Counted from the first letter of the stretch, positions 21,320-31,314 are shown. The stretch is DNA of 64,000 nucleotides from Marinibium conchae (GCF_015595035.1 NZ_JADNRN010000003.1:1-64000); one strand, 5' to 3'. Notes: generated from the letters alone by a model not told the origin. Numbers and translations: made by a program.

Positions 21320-21375
21320 TCCTTTTATGAGCAAGCAACGAATAAAGCTCACTTCGTTGAAAAATCATAAAAGGA
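21320..21375. repeat. Nested inverted repeat downstream of the MAPEG gene
   Basis: An 11-bp perfect inverted repeat, TCCTTTTATGA (21320-21330) and TCATAAAAGGA (21365-21375), encloses a second perfect one, CAACGAA (21336-21342) and TTCGTTG (21353-21359). Together they can form a 56-base two-tier hairpin. It sits 17 bp past the MAPEG stop codon but lacks a T-run, so it may protect the 3' end, act as a weak terminator or be a small palindromic repeat. Confidence 0.6.
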
Positions 21376-21392
21376 AATGTAATAAAAGTGAA

Positions 21393-21809
21393 TTACATCA
21401 GGAATTTTTGAAAAAGCTTAAACACCCAGTAACCCACAATTGCGAATTGCACTAAGAAAAATACGAAGCGTGCTTGTATCGCCACATTAGACGTAGATGC
21501 AAGGTGCACCGCCGACTGTAGTAAACGAGCAGCAACAACTACCATAGCCAAATCATTTGTGATAGCCGTAGAATCTGTCGCAATCGCAAGTAGCATAACG
21601 CCACCAATAAAGGAAAAACACTCGACAGCGTTTGCATGAACACGCGTGATGCGTTCCCCCATAGCAGGAATGTCGCTACCATCGGCTTGAAATTTAAGCC
21701 CTTGTTTTTTGCCTGATGCGGTTAACGACGTTCGATAAGCGGCCAATACCAGCAGCAATATCAGTATCCAAGAGATATATAACAATAGCGCAATTATGGT
21801 GTCGTTCAT
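21393..21809 (-). CDS. MAPEG family membrane protein
   Basis: 138 residues with four hydrophobic segments (about 6-24, 66-80, 86-100 and 112-132), the layout of MAPEG proteins (membrane-associated proteins in eicosanoid and glutathione metabolism). RITRVHANAVECFSFIGGVM (about 53-72) matches the conserved helix-1/2 motif with the ER.HANA.E pattern. Bacterial members are small inner-membrane proteins, some with glutathione transferase activity; the reaction of this one is unknown. Confidence 0.88.
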   Translation of the reverse strand: MNDTIIALLLYISWILILLLVLAAYRTSLTASGKKQGLKFQADGSDIPAMGERITRVHANAVECFSFIGGVMLLAIATDSTAITNDLAMVVVAARLLQSAVHLASTSNVAIQARFVFFLVQFAIVGYWVFKLFQKFLM

Positions 21810-21888
21810 TTTTAGTCCTTATTTGTTTTACAGAGCTAAAACCGTGACTTACTGATTTAAGCTTCTATCATCGGGGCTGCTAAGACAA

Positions 21889-23277
21889 TTAACTCAGTTT
21901 GCGCGCTTTGAAGCGTTTGCCTTTGATTTTGCGCTCTCTGAATTGACCCAAAGCCCTTTTTACACTTCTGGCTTTTATCGCAATATACGCGTGGCGAGCG
22001 CTAATGGATATTTTACCAATATCTGTGCCGGGTATCTCAGCTTCTTTGGTTAAGGCACCAAGAATATCGCCAGGACGCAGCTTATCGCGCTTACCACCGT
22101 CTACGGCAATACACACAAATTCTGGCTCACGTATTCTATTCGCGTGAAAACGCACCGACTGAATACTTAGCTTTTTGATTGTAGCATCGGTTTTTGCCGC
22201 TATCTCATCGAGCTTAGCTTCTTCTGCTTCATCTATCAGGGTGATTGCTAGACCTTTCTCTTCAGCTCTACCTGTTCTGCCAATACGGTGAGTATGAGTG
22301 TCGATATCTTCGCTCACGCGGTGGTTGATCACTAAGTCAACGCGCTCGATGTCTAAACCACGCGCAGCAACATCAGTAGCCACCAGCACGCTTACTGTTT
22401 TATTGGTGAAACGAGCTAGCACTTGGCTGCGCTCAGACTGTTCTAAGTCGCCATGCAAACCCGCTGCCGCAAAGCCCATTTGATAAAGTTCTTCGCATAA
22501 TTCGCGAGTTTCACGTCGGGTTCGGCAAAATACGATCGTCGATTCAATTTGATGATGAGTGAGCAAGGCCGCAACTGCTTGAGTTCGGTGTTCGTTCAAA
22601 ATACGATAAGCTTGCTGCTCTATATTCGCGACTTTTTCGGCGCTTTCTACCTTAATGATTTTAGCATCGCGCTGATACTGATTAGTGATCTTCTGGATTT
22701 GCTCAGGATAGGTTGCCGAAAACAATAGTGTTTGGCGCGTTGCAGCTTGAGCTGTTTGTGATAAATGATGCATTACCACACGCATTTCGTCTTCAAACCC
22801 CATATCAAGCATACGGTCGGCTTCATCGAGCACCAAAGTGTTCACTTTTTTTAGGCTGACGGTGCGTTTACCAATGTGATCCATGATTCGACCCGGTGTA
22901 CCCACCACAACACTAGCCCCATAGCGCAGGCTTACTATTTGCGGTCCCATCGGCATGCCACCCACTAGGCTAACCACTTTCAAGTTAGACATGCGCTTAC
23001 CAACCAAGCGAATTTGCTCGGCAACTTGTTCGGCTAGCTCTCGCGTGGGACACATGATTAAGGCTTGAGGGCTTTTAGCTAAAACGTCAATTTTACTCAA
23101 CAAACCTAACGCAAAAGCAAGCGTTTTTCCGCTACCAGTTTTGGCTTGAACGGCCACGTCTTTACCTGAAAGCACATCGGGCAGACAGGCTGCCTGAGTT
23201 GAGGTCATTTCGGTATAATTTGCTGCCTTGAGGCCGGCCTGTAATTCGTCGTTTAAGTTTATCGCTTTAAAGCTCAT
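21889..23277 (-). CDS. dbpA: ATP-dependent RNA helicase DbpA
   Basis: 462-residue DEAD-box helicase that acts on 23S rRNA helix 92 in 50S assembly. Motifs: AKTGSGKT (I), PTRELA (Ia), [13 protein letters not shown] (II), LFSATYP (III), and IGRTGR (VI). The C-terminal 75 residues (from [20 protein letters not shown]) form the DbpA-specific RNA-binding domain, which separates it from RhlB/RhlE/SrmB. The start [12 protein letters not shown] is chosen because its ATG overlaps the pyrC stop (ATGA), implying translational coupling; an in-frame ATG four codons earlier is inside pyrC. Confidence 0.95.
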   Translation of the reverse strand: MSFKAINLNDELQAGLKAANYTEMTSTQAACLPDVLSGKDVAVQAKTGSGKTLAFALGLLSKIDVLAKSPQALIMCPTRELAEQVAEQIRLVGKRMSNLKVVSLVGGMPMGPQIVSLRYGASVVVGTPGRIMDHIGKRTVSLKKVNTLVLDEADRMLDMGFEDEMRVVMHHLSQTAQAATRQTLLFSATYPEQIQKITNQYQRDAKIIKVESAEKVANIEQQAYRILNEHRTQAVAALLTHHQIESTIVFCRTRRETRELCEELYQMGFAAAGLHGDLEQSERSQVLARFTNKTVSVLVATDVAARGLDIERVDLVINHRVSEDIDTHTHRIGRTGRAEEKGLAITLIDEAEEAKLDEIAAKTDATIKKLSIQSVRFHANRIREPEFVCIAVDGGKRDKLRPGDILGALTKEAEIPGTDIGKISISARHAYIAIKARSVKRALGQFRERKIKGKRFKARKLS

Positions 23278-24308
23278 GCTAATTTCCATTGCAGTGATTC
23301 CCCTGCGAAGAAAGGAACAATGTCGTCGCCAGTAGGTAGTGAAATAGTGCTTGGTACTTCCCAGCTTGTTTTTTCAAGCGTGATCGTACTTTCGTTTCTC
23401 GGAAGCCCATAAAAGTCGGGCCCATAATGACTGGCAAAGCCTTCTAGCTTGTCGATAGCATTTAAGTCTTCAAATACTTGAGCATAAAGCTCGATGGCGC
23501 TCCATGCACTGTAACAACCAGCACAACCACAGGCGCTCTCCTTTTTGTGCTTTTCATGTGGTGCTGAATCGGTTCCTAAGAAAAACTTCGGTGAACCCGA
23601 AGCAACCACATCGCGCAAGGCTTTTTGATGTGTATTTCTTTTCAAAACCGGCAAACAGTAATTATGCGGACGTACGCCACCCACCAGCAAGTCGTTTCGA
23701 TTAAGTAATAGGTGTTGAGGCGTAATAGTAGCCGCAACATTGTTAGAGGCTCCTAATACAAAATCAACGGCATCTTTAGTCGTAATATGCTCAAACACCA
23801 CTTTTAAATCAGGAAAGTCATTAACAATATCGTTTAAATGGGTATCGATGAAGGCCTTTTCTCGGTCGAAAATATCAATGTGCGACTCGGTCACCTCACC
23901 GTGTATAAGTAGCAACATTCCCACTTCTTGCATTGCTTCAAATACTGGGTATAGCGCTTTAATCCCCTTCACTGCGGCATCTGAATTCGTGGTTGCTCCA
24001 GCAGGATATAGCTTAGAAGCAACAATGCCTGCGGCCTTCGCCTCAATGATGTCTTGTTCGATAGTGTCATTGGTTAGAAATAAAGTGACCAAAGGCTCAA
24101 AATCCACTCCTGCGGGCACATTTTGCATAATACGTTCTTTGTATTTCAGTGCCATTTGCGTGGTAGTTACTGGTGGAACTAAGTTCGGCATCACGATGGC
24201 GCGCTTAAAGCAGCGTGCTGTCGCTGGTACTGTTTCTTTCAACATATCGCCGTCGCGAAAATGCAAGTGCCAATCGTCGGGAGTTTGAATAGTAAGTGTA
24301 GAAGTCAT
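23274..24308 (-). CDS. pyrC: Dihydroorotase
   Basis: 344-residue class II zinc dihydroorotase catalysing ring closure of carbamoyl aspartate to dihydroorotate in pyrimidine synthesis. The metal motif [13 protein letters not shown] is at about residues 11-23, the carboxylated lysine lies in [13 protein letters not shown] (about 102-114), and [12 protein letters not shown] carries the catalytic aspartate (about 249). Length fits the E. coli enzyme. Its stop overlaps the dbpA start by four bases. Confidence 0.97.
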   Translation of the reverse strand: MTSTLTIQTPDDWHLHFRDGDMLKETVPATARCFKRAIVMPNLVPPVTTTQMALKYKERIMQNVPAGVDFEPLVTLFLTNDTIEQDIIEAKAAGIVASKLYPAGATTNSDAAVKGIKALYPVFEAMQEVGMLLLIHGEVTESHIDIFDREKAFIDTHLNDIVNDFPDLKVVFEHITTKDAVDFVLGASNNVAATITPQHLLLNRNDLLVGGVRPHNYCLPVLKRNTHQKALRDVVASGSPKFFLGTDSAPHEKHKKESACGCAGCYSAWSAIELYAQVFEDLNAIDKLEGFASHYGPDFYGLPRNESTITLEKTSWEVPSTISLPTGDDIVPFFAGESLQWKLA

Positions 24309-24399
24309 GCCTAGGTCACCAGAAGTATCAGAGCTAATAATGGCGCGTATTATGCCCTAAATCACTGCAAAACGGGGAAGTTTTTAGCCCTCACACCAG

Positions 24400-26184
24400 C
24401 TAAATAGAAGCTGCTTGATTTTCTAACGCGGCATAAGTATCTAGCACTACCTGCATTTGCTTGGCGTATTTTCTTGAATAAGCTAACTTTCGTTGATGAA
24501 TTGGCTGTCGAACTTGGGTTTCACTGAAGGTAAAACTAGCAACCACTTCCTCGTGGAAATCAAGATAGCGTTCATCCCAGTCGAGCTTGCAGAAAGAAAA
24601 TAATCGCTGCAGGTGAGTGGATGGGTCTTTCACGAGCTCGTCGTAATTAACATCAATGACTTGCTCAGGATAGCGTTTACGCCAATGATCCATAAGCTTG
24701 TTTGCCTGATAGATGGCATGCGCGATATCTTTCAAATCTACTGAGTAATTGTGTTGCTGATTAAAGAATTGCGAGAAAATTGAAAAAGCCAAATCAGATA
24801 CATTTCGCCTCATTTGTATCACTTTTGCCTTATCAAAGCTTGCTAAAATTGCACCGACGTAGCGGAAGTTATGCGGCATTTTATCAATAATATTGGCGCA
24901 CTTCACATGATTGAAGCTACGATAACGTTCGGTGTTTTTTAGCCTATCCCTACGCAAGCTATTACGCTTCTCTTTGTTGCTCAAATGAGTATCTAGCAAT
25001 AATCGTTCGAATAATGTAGCCACGGCGTTGCTTTCGCCGCAGCTTTCAAAGTCGTTTTGTTGTGATAATACTCGGTTTACTAAAGTCGTTCCTGAACGCG
25101 GCATTCCCACAATAAAATAGTGAGCACCCGGCTTATCATTCACTGAGGATGGGTTTTGAACGTCATACTCAATTGCTTTGAGTAAGGTATATTGCGCTTC
25201 AATTTCTTCGGCCTTGTAGCACTTAGCTTTTCTTTTAAGGGTCGCTTTTTGCATACGATTTGCTCGTTCAAATGCAGCGAAAGCTTCATCGAAACGCTCA
25301 CATTTTTGATAGGCTTTAGCTAATATGAACGCGTTATGTTGAGCGTCGTAATCAAGCTTATCTTCCTCTAAGTCTTTGAGCCGGGTGATGCAATGTTCGA
25401 CGTCTTGTTTTGTGCCAAACTCTTCAATTATTTGCCATGCAAAAGAGGCATAAGGTCTGATTTTCAAGGCCGCTTTCGCCGCAGCAATAGCGGCATTTTT
25501 GTCATTTTCGATTATGGTTAATTTGCATTCAAGTTCGTAGCGTTGAATCGAGCTATCGTGCAATGCAATGGCAATATTGAGCTGCTCTCTGGCAAGCTTA
25601 TGCTTGTGAGACAATAAATAAAGATCAGCAAATTTAATATGCAGAATGGCTTGGCTTGGCGCCAATTTCAGAAGTTTCTGATAAACACTAATGGCTGTAT
25701 CAAAGTTCTGCATCTTGACCAAACAGATTGCCAACTGATTTAACACATTCAAGTCATTAGGATAAGCCTCGCTCAGAGCCTTACAATGAGCCAAAGCATC
25801 AGCCCAATGCTCTAATGCACAAAGGGCTCTTACCTGAGTGAATTTTGCTTGTGCTGATAAGCTTTCGAAAGGAGCAAGTAAGTCGACGCATTCTTGGTAC
25901 AAATTCAATCGCCAAGCCATGCTGGCAAGTTGCTCGACCATTTGCTGAAGCGCAGAGTCCTTTGTATGGTAAGTGGCCTTGCGAGCTAGCTCTATTACTG
26001 CTGACGACCGTTGCAATGCCAAGTCCGTTTTTTTTGCATTGAGTAGGCAAGCAAGTGCATTGATATGGATGTCGAGCGCATCTGGCTCAAGCTCAATGGC
26101 TTTATCGAAACTCGCGATGGCTCGAGTTATATCATTGGCTTCATAAAAAGCTTGCGCCTGCTGCAAGAGTTCATCAACTAACAT
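24400..26184 (-). CDS. TPR-repeat sulfotransferase family protein
   Basis: 594 residues. The N-terminal approximately 330 residues are tandem TPR helices (for example QAQAFYEANDITRAIASFDK and YQKLLKLAPSQAILHIKFAD). The C-terminal approximately 240 residues are a sulfotransferase domain: YFIVGMPRSGTTLVNRVLSQ (about 352-371) is the PAPS 5'-phosphosulfate loop, and later VIQMRRNVSDLAFSIFSQFF fits the 3'-phosphate-binding segment. Such fusions are common in marine proteobacteria with unknown acceptors. It is last in a closely spaced minus-strand group (17 bp after the preceding gene) and may modify an envelope component. Confidence 0.88.
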   Translation of the reverse strand: MLVDELLQQAQAFYEANDITRAIASFDKAIELEPDALDIHINALACLLNAKKTDLALQRSSAVIELARKATYHTKDSALQQMVEQLASMAWRLNLYQECVDLLAPFESLSAQAKFTQVRALCALEHWADALAHCKALSEAYPNDLNVLNQLAICLVKMQNFDTAISVYQKLLKLAPSQAILHIKFADLYLLSHKHKLAREQLNIAIALHDSSIQRYELECKLTIIENDKNAAIAAAKAALKIRPYASFAWQIIEEFGTKQDVEHCITRLKDLEEDKLDYDAQHNAFILAKAYQKCERFDEAFAAFERANRMQKATLKRKAKCYKAEEIEAQYTLLKAIEYDVQNPSSVNDKPGAHYFIVGMPRSGTTLVNRVLSQQNDFESCGESNAVATLFERLLLDTHLSNKEKRNSLRRDRLKNTERYRSFNHVKCANIIDKMPHNFRYVGAILASFDKAKVIQMRRNVSDLAFSIFSQFFNQQHNYSVDLKDIAHAIYQANKLMDHWRKRYPEQVIDVNYDELVKDPSTHLQRLFSFCKLDWDERYLDFHEEVVASFTFSETQVRQPIHQRKLAYSRKYAKQMQVVLDTYAALENQAASI

Positions 26185-26201
26185 CTATGTGAACACTCCA
26201 T

Positions 26202-26789
26202 TTAATCTATAAGGTGAACTTGCTGATAACTCTTCGCCACGCCATATATTGAGATAGCTGCCCACGCCACTTCTAAGGCGAATACTGGCCAATTCTGTTT
26301 TTCCCATAACAGCGGCAATAAAGCGATAGCCGCGTAGGCATTTAAGATAAGATAAGCGCGTGAACTGATTCGTGTGGCAGAAAACAGAAAGTAACTGGAG
26401 CAAAAAACAAAGGCCGACGACCAACCAAAAAGCTGAATAGTTGAGGCCCAGGAGCCTGTCGATAACAAAGAGAGGGTACTCAGGCTTATTAAGGCAACAA
26501 ACAAACTTACGCAAACGACATAATAGTGCTTGGCCGCAATTTTTATGTTGTCGAAAGACATACCCGCTAACAGACAGATACTTACAAGCATCCAAAATCC
26601 GTTAATCACTACCGCTTGCCAAGAAGCTAAGTAAACCGACTGCACTACAAGTAAAGTCGCGGCAAGGAAGTTACCACCAAAATACAGCGTGCGTTTCCAA
26701 TTGCTCATCATGCTGATATAAGCATGATTCACTAAGTACAGAAATGTGCCTGCCCAACCTATGTAACTTAAGAATACTTCAAGTGTCAT
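26202..26789 (-). CDS. Integral membrane protein with internal duplication (CBU_0592-like)
   Basis: 195 residues, about six membrane segments. Two halves resemble each other: residues about 9-70 (GWAGTFLYLVNHAYISMMSN ... WQAVVINGFWMLVSI) and about 120-187 (GWSSAFVFCSSYFLFSATRI ... WPVFALEVAWAAISIYGVAK). Each ends in the W..(F/V)xxxxxWxxISI pattern I associate with the small CBU_0592 family of membrane proteins, so this looks like a tandem duplication of that domain. Function unknown. It lies 7 bp after the solute-binding protein gene and 17 bp before the sulfotransferase gene, hence probably co-transcribed. Confidence 0.75.
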   Translation of the reverse strand: MTLEVFLSYIGWAGTFLYLVNHAYISMMSNWKRTLYFGGNFLAATLLVVQSVYLASWQAVVINGFWMLVSICLLAGMSFDNIKIAAKHYYVVCVSLFVALISLSTLSLLSTGSWASTIQLFGWSSAFVFCSSYFLFSATRISSRAYLILNAYAAIALLPLLWEKQNWPVFALEVAWAAISIYGVAKSYQQVHLID

Positions 26790-26796
26790 ACTATGC

Positions 26797-27924
26797 TTAC
26801 TTCAACTGTATATGCATGTTTCGTACGAGCATCTCTTTACCCACATGCGGCCCGTTTAAAATAACAACTTTAGACGTTAGCATCATAGAGCGATTAATAT
26901 TCGTTGCTGAGTTTGGCTTCCTAATACCGTCACTCCAATCAAGTACGATAACTCGCGTGCCAATGGGGAGTGTATAGTCTTGTTCGTCATCGATGTTGCG
27001 TCCAATAATGGCCGGAAATCCTTCGGCTGGAATAAGTTCAGCATTATCGACTATCGGCGGGCTTTGCTCGCTTAGTTCGTTGGCTGCCGTATCACCAAAC
27101 TTTAAGTAAATTGCGTTATTAATCGCTGCAATAACGCTCTCACCATAGCTCGTTCGTGGTGCCATGACTCTGAAGGCCTCTTTCCCTTGGATATTTTTTA
27201 TTGGCTTGATGAGTTGTTTTTGTGCCGAAAAGTGCGTCTTGATAAAAGAGTCCATAACCCCTTTAGCCATAGGTAAGACATCAATTTCATTTTTTGCCAA
27301 CGCCACAATCGCCGACATTTCTGAATCGTAGAGCAATGCGTTAGAAATTTTGGCATCGATCACTTCTCCGTAACTGTTGTTGCGCACAGCGCCAACCTTC
27401 AAGCCAGTTAGGTCATTTATATCTTCTAATGCATTGAACTGCCGACTATAAAATAACTGCATAGAAGCAAGAGCAACTGGGCAAGAAAATAAAAAGTGTT
27501 TTGCACGCTCCTCGGTGTAGAAATACGGGTAAGACACAGCGGGCCTTCCCAATCGCAAGAGGCTTTCAGCGTCACCATAGTTGATATATTCAAAGTCGAT
27601 ATCTTTGTTCGCAAAACGCCCCAGCGTTTTCAATATTTTCGCTGCGCTACCTAAACTCTTCTCGCTCGCCGCGATATAAGGAGGATAATCATCAACATAT
27701 ACTGTGAGTTCATCGTTGTCGTTTGCCACTTGAGTTTGCAAGCTGTCTGCACTGAGTTGACTGCAATGCTCACTTAAGCTGTCACGCGTCTGAATTGGCA
27801 AGTCACTTTGCGTCGCTAGTGCTACCTGAGCAAATGCAGTGGGAGCGATGACCAAAAACGTCGCTGCGAAAATAAGGCGACCAAGAAGCGTCATTATCAG
27901 TTTCAAAATAACAAGCTTTGTCAT
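26797..27924 (-). CDS. Periplasmic solute-binding-like protein (SBP family 3 type)
   Basis: 375 residues with a clear signal peptide (about 1-32, RLIFAATFLVIAPTAFAQ). The following approximately 230 residues follow the pattern of family 3 binding proteins: LTVYVDDYPPYIAASE (about 72-87), INYGDAESLLRLGRPAVSYP, FLFSCPVALASMQLFYSR, and GLKVGAVRNNSYGEVI (about 172-187). The last approximately 80 residues are an unusual C-terminal extension (DYTLPIGTRVIVLDWSDGIR ... GKEMLVRNMHIQLK). No permease or ATPase neighbours it, so it may not be part of a transporter. It starts 3 bp after the preceding gene, with AAGGGG as ribosome site. Confidence 0.75.
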   Translation of the reverse strand: MTKLVILKLIMTLLGRLIFAATFLVIAPTAFAQVALATQSDLPIQTRDSLSEHCSQLSADSLQTQVANDNDELTVYVDDYPPYIAASEKSLGSAAKILKTLGRFANKDIDFEYINYGDAESLLRLGRPAVSYPYFYTEERAKHFLFSCPVALASMQLFYSRQFNALEDINDLTGLKVGAVRNNSYGEVIDAKISNALLYDSEMSAIVALAKNEIDVLPMAKGVMDSFIKTHFSAQKQLIKPIKNIQGKEAFRVMAPRTSYGESVIAAINNAIYLKFGDTAANELSEQSPPIVDNAELIPAEGFPAIIGRNIDDEQDYTLPIGTRVIVLDWSDGIRKPNSATNINRSMMLTSKVVILNGPHVGKEMLVRNMHIQLK

Positions 27925-27927
27925 TAT

Positions 27928-29244
27928 TTACCCCTTCACTTTTCGATACGCTAGAAAGATGAAGCCGACGGCAACAACGCCTATAAAAAACATCAGATCG
28001 GCAGGTATATTAGCGATAATGGTTAAGAAAGAAGAGGGTCCGCCGTCATTATGATCCAGTGTTGGGTTAGCCATCGCTTCACGACTAAATTGGGTGACAA
28101 AAAAGAAGAAATCAAGCACGGTAAAAAGGCTAATACCGATTAGAATATATTCAGTTTTATACGCACTGATTTTAGCCTGGCGTGAATTCGATTCATTTAT
28201 TTTGTCTGCGCATAGGTCGAGCATAGTATCGCCATTGTTCACCAAGCGCTCGTATTCCCAACCAATGAAAATATCTTTTATCAGTTCTCGCTTCTTAGGT
28301 TGAAGCAAGCGCAAACTTTCATTCACTGTTACTTTGTGTAATTTCGCCGTTACCCGCCCTTTTTCAAGGGAACGTTTGGCTTTTTGCAACTCACTCTCAA
28401 GCTTTTTCTTCTCCCCCTGAAAAACAGCCTCGATAGCCAAGCGTAGGTCACGATTACATTTCTCTTGAGCGGTGTAGCAATACTGAGCAATCACCATGGC
28501 ATCGATACAAAAATCATGCATTGATGCTTTGTGCGCGTCTTCCACGACGACATACTTTAGCCATGTCATGGAATATTGAATAGTGCCTTCAATGAGCTTC
28601 GCTGCATCTTCAGCACGAATGGTTTCACTCAGCCAATGCTGAATTACTTTTGCCCTTGCCGGATCCTTTACTTCCTTTTTGCTTAACATCAGCGAACGCG
28701 ATGGCCAATACGCCTTGGCTTTAGTCTCGCTGCAGTTAAATTCAATTTCAGAGTTTGACATTTTTTGCTGCAAACGCTTGAGCACATGATTGAATTCATC
28801 AAAAGCAGAATCTAACGCTTGTCGGGTTATTTCAAGGGCTTTTTCATCTAGTATATCGGGGTCGTTTTCATAAATTGTCGGTAAGTGAAATTCGGCAATT
28901 GCAATGCTATTGGGGAATACGTGTAGCTCAACGTTACAGTGCTTACAAAAGTGTTCCCAAGTAAACAAACGAATGGTTGAAGTGTCATTAGCAATATTCA
29001 GATAGTGTGAATCGGCGAAAGCTTCTTTATTTTTTACATCTTTTTCTTGCGGCAACTTAATTTCAGGATCGAGCCTTGCCACTTCTTGCAACAAAGCAGC
29101 CGACTTCTCACTGTTTTTAGCAAAACCGAGTGGTAGGCTGAAACCAATATTGAGCGGACAAATCGATCGCAGTGTCCACGCTAATTTTTTATCATCTTTT
29201 TGTACCGCTTCTTTTAATAGTTGCTCAGCTTTAATTTCCGTCAC
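27928..29244 (-). CDS. Membrane-anchored protein of unknown function
   Basis: 438 residues, family not recognised. The first approximately 360 residues are soluble, charged and largely helical, with a lysine/glutamate-rich stretch that could form a coiled coil (KKKLESELQKAKRSLEKGRV, about 287-306). Two hydrophobic segments follow near the C-terminus (about 366-383 YILIGISLFTVLDFFFF and about 413-432 DLMFFIGVVAVGFIFLAYR). The layout of a large cytoplasmic domain before two terminal helices recalls CorA-type proteins, but the GMN motif is absent. It is the first gene of a four-gene minus-strand group and ends 3 bp before the solute-binding protein gene. Confidence 0.7.
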   Translation of the reverse strand: MTEIKAEQLLKEAVQKDDKKLAWTLRSICPLNIGFSLPLGFAKNSEKSAALLQEVARLDPEIKLPQEKDVKNKEAFADSHYLNIANDTSTIRLFTWEHFCKHCNVELHVFPNSIAIAEFHLPTIYENDPDILDEKALEITRQALDSAFDEFNHVLKRLQQKMSNSEIEFNCSETKAKAYWPSRSLMLSKKEVKDPARAKVIQHWLSETIRAEDAAKLIEGTIQYSMTWLKYVVVEDAHKASMHDFCIDAMVIAQYCYTAQEKCNRDLRLAIEAVFQGEKKKLESELQKAKRSLEKGRVTAKLHKVTVNESLRLLQPKKRELIKDIFIGWEYERLVNNGDTMLDLCADKINESNSRQAKISAYKTEYILIGISLFTVLDFFFFVTQFSREAMANPTLDHNDGGPSSFLTIIANIPADLMFFIGVVAVGFIFLAYRKVKG

Positions 29245-29565
29245 ATCTTACCCATTTTGTTGTCTTGCTTTTTCAAAATTGCCTTAGCAGCGCTTACTTT
29301 AATACCGCAGGCCTAAAAATACCATGTAACAGAGCGCTATTTCTCACTTTCGCCTCTTTGTTGCGTGGCAATATGAAAGAAAAACAGATAATCTTGGTCA
29401 TATTAATTAAGTGCGATTATGCACTAAGAAAAGCCTTTGGCTGAGTTGGGCTCGATAATAATCAGTTTCCATATTTTGGTTTTCCTGATAAACAAACCCC
29501 GACGCTCAAGCTCGATAGAAAGCTCAGGTCATACTTTAAACTCAAATGGTAAACTCAAGATTCCC

Positions 29566-31314
29566 ATGCAGCATCTGATCAGTATTCGTAACATCGTGCC
29601 CTCACCTAATTTTTCTCAAAAGCTCTTGATATGGCTGCTTGATCGGCTGCTTGGTATAAAGAGGATGAACACGCTTTACCAAGAACACCAAATGCAGGGC
29701 CTAAGCAAAGAGGCATTTTCGGATCGTATTTTTTCAATACTCAATCTAGATATAAAAGGTATTGAAACACTACAAGCGAATATCCCGAAAACAGGGCCGG
29801 TTGTTATAGCTAGTAATCATCCCTTTGGTGGTATTGAAGGAGTGATTTTAGCCAGAGCAATTGGTGAAGTCAGGCCTGATCTAAAGGTGCTTGCTAATAA
29901 GGGTTTGGGTATATTCAAAGAGTTGCGAGACTATTTCATCTTTACGAATCCGTTGTCGCCAAACGACCCTAAAAATGGTCCATCCTTACGGCAATGCATG
30001 AAACACGTACAAAATAACGGCGCCTTGCTGTTGTTCCCTGCGGGTAAAGTGTCATATTTTGAAGCGACGAAGTCTGGAATAAGTGAACACACATGGAATA
30101 AGCTAGTTGGCCGACTGATCAGCGTGCCGCAGTGCCAATATGTGCCAGTTTTCGTTGATGGTAGCAACAGCAAAACCTTTTATCGAATTGAGCGGGTGTA
30201 TTTCAAACTTAGAATGCTCTTTTTAGGCAGAGAGCTGCTAAATAAGAGTGACCAAGTGATCACTATTAATAGTGGAAAAGCCGTAAAAGAAAAACAATTT
30301 GATCGAGATTTAAACTACAGTGAAAAAGCCAATTTATGCCGTGCATTGAGTTACGCTCAAGAAGGTAGTTGGCGATACGAGTGGCCAGCAGATACTGAAG
30401 TAGAGCGGCTACCTATCATCGACGAAATTGCAAAAGAGCAACTTATTACCGAAATTGAAGCATTGCCCTGCGATCAACTATTGCTAACAAATAAAGGTTA
30501 TTCAGTATATTTTGGTTATCAATCACAACTTCCACTGATTGTGCAAGAGATTGCTCGATTGCGAGAAATTGTATTTCGCATGCACAATGAAGGCAGTGGT
30601 CAAGCATTGGATACCGACCACTACGATGCGAGCTACACCCATCTGTTTATTGTCGATAACCAACAGCAAAAAATCGTTGGCGCTTACCGAATGGGCTTGA
30701 GCGACAATCTGCAAGAAAAAGATGGCATTGAAGGCTTGTATTTGCACAAGATGTTTAAGTTTCACCCAAGCTTTGCAAATCAAAAAGGTCCTTGCATGGA
30801 AATGGGCAGATCATTTTTGATACCGGAAATGCAAGGATCTTATCAAGGCCTACTTTTATTATGGAAAGGCATAGGACGATTTGCGGCTAAGTTCCCACAA
30901 TATCGCACACTTTACGGGACGGTCTCGATTAGCAAACTCTTCGATCCACGTAGCGTAAAACTCATCGAACAAGCCTACATTGATAGTGAAAGCGCCTCGC
31001 AGGTTAGTCCCTACAATGCTTTTGAATTTGAATCACACAGTGAGATAGATGCACTCGCCGAAGAAATGGATTTAAAAGCACAACTTAGTGCGTTTTTAAG
31101 CAGCATAGAAAACGATGGAAAAGATGTGCCTGTATTAGCGAGGCAATATCTCAAGATGGGCGGGAAATTTCATGCTTTAGGCATTGATAAAAGCTTCAAT
31201 CACACACCAGGCTTATTACTGAGTGTGCATTTTCCAAGTGCTCCTGAGAAGCTACTGAAACTATATGTGGGTGAAGACTATCAAGCTTATAAAGATTGGA
31301 AGCCGACTTCTTAG
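29566..31314 (+). CDS. olsF: Bifunctional acyltransferase, OlsF-like (ornithine lipid synthesis)
   Basis: About 582 residues from the ATG at 29566; an in-frame TTG at 29437 would add 43 unconserved-looking residues. The N-terminal domain is a PlsC/LPLAT O-acyltransferase: ASNHPFGGIEGVILARAI (HPFGG in place of HxxxxD, about 83-100) and LLFPAGKVSYF. The C-terminal domain is an OlsB-like GNAT N-acyltransferase: LREIVFRMHNEGSGQALDTD, GAYRMGLSD and CMEMGRSFLIPEM. This order (O-acyl, then N-acyl) is that of OlsF, which makes ornithine lipid from ornithine and acyl-ACP in one polypeptide. The amino acid acceptor is inferred from the family. A plus-strand terminator follows. Confidence 0.8.
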   Translation: MQHLISIRNIVPSPNFSQKLLIWLLDRLLGIKRMNTLYQEHQMQGLSKEAFSDRIFSILNLDIKGIETLQANIPKTGPVVIASNHPFGGIEGVILARAIGEVRPDLKVLANKGLGIFKELRDYFIFTNPLSPNDPKNGPSLRQCMKHVQNNGALLLFPAGKVSYFEATKSGISEHTWNKLVGRLISVPQCQYVPVFVDGSNSKTFYRIERVYFKLRMLFLGRELLNKSDQVITINSGKAVKEKQFDRDLNYSEKANLCRALSYAQEGSWRYEWPADTEVERLPIIDEIAKEQLITEIEALPCDQLLLTNKGYSVYFGYQSQLPLIVQEIARLREIVFRMHNEGSGQALDTDHYDASYTHLFIVDNQQQKIVGAYRMGLSDNLQEKDGIEGLYLHKMFKFHPSFANQKGPCMEMGRSFLIPEMQGSYQGLLLLWKGIGRFAAKFPQYRTLYGTVSISKLFDPRSVKLIEQAYIDSESASQVSPYNAFEFESHSEIDALAEEMDLKAQLSAFLSSIENDGKDVPVLARQYLKMGGKFHALGIDKSFNHTPGLLLSVHFPSAPEKLLKLYVGEDYQAYKDWKPTS

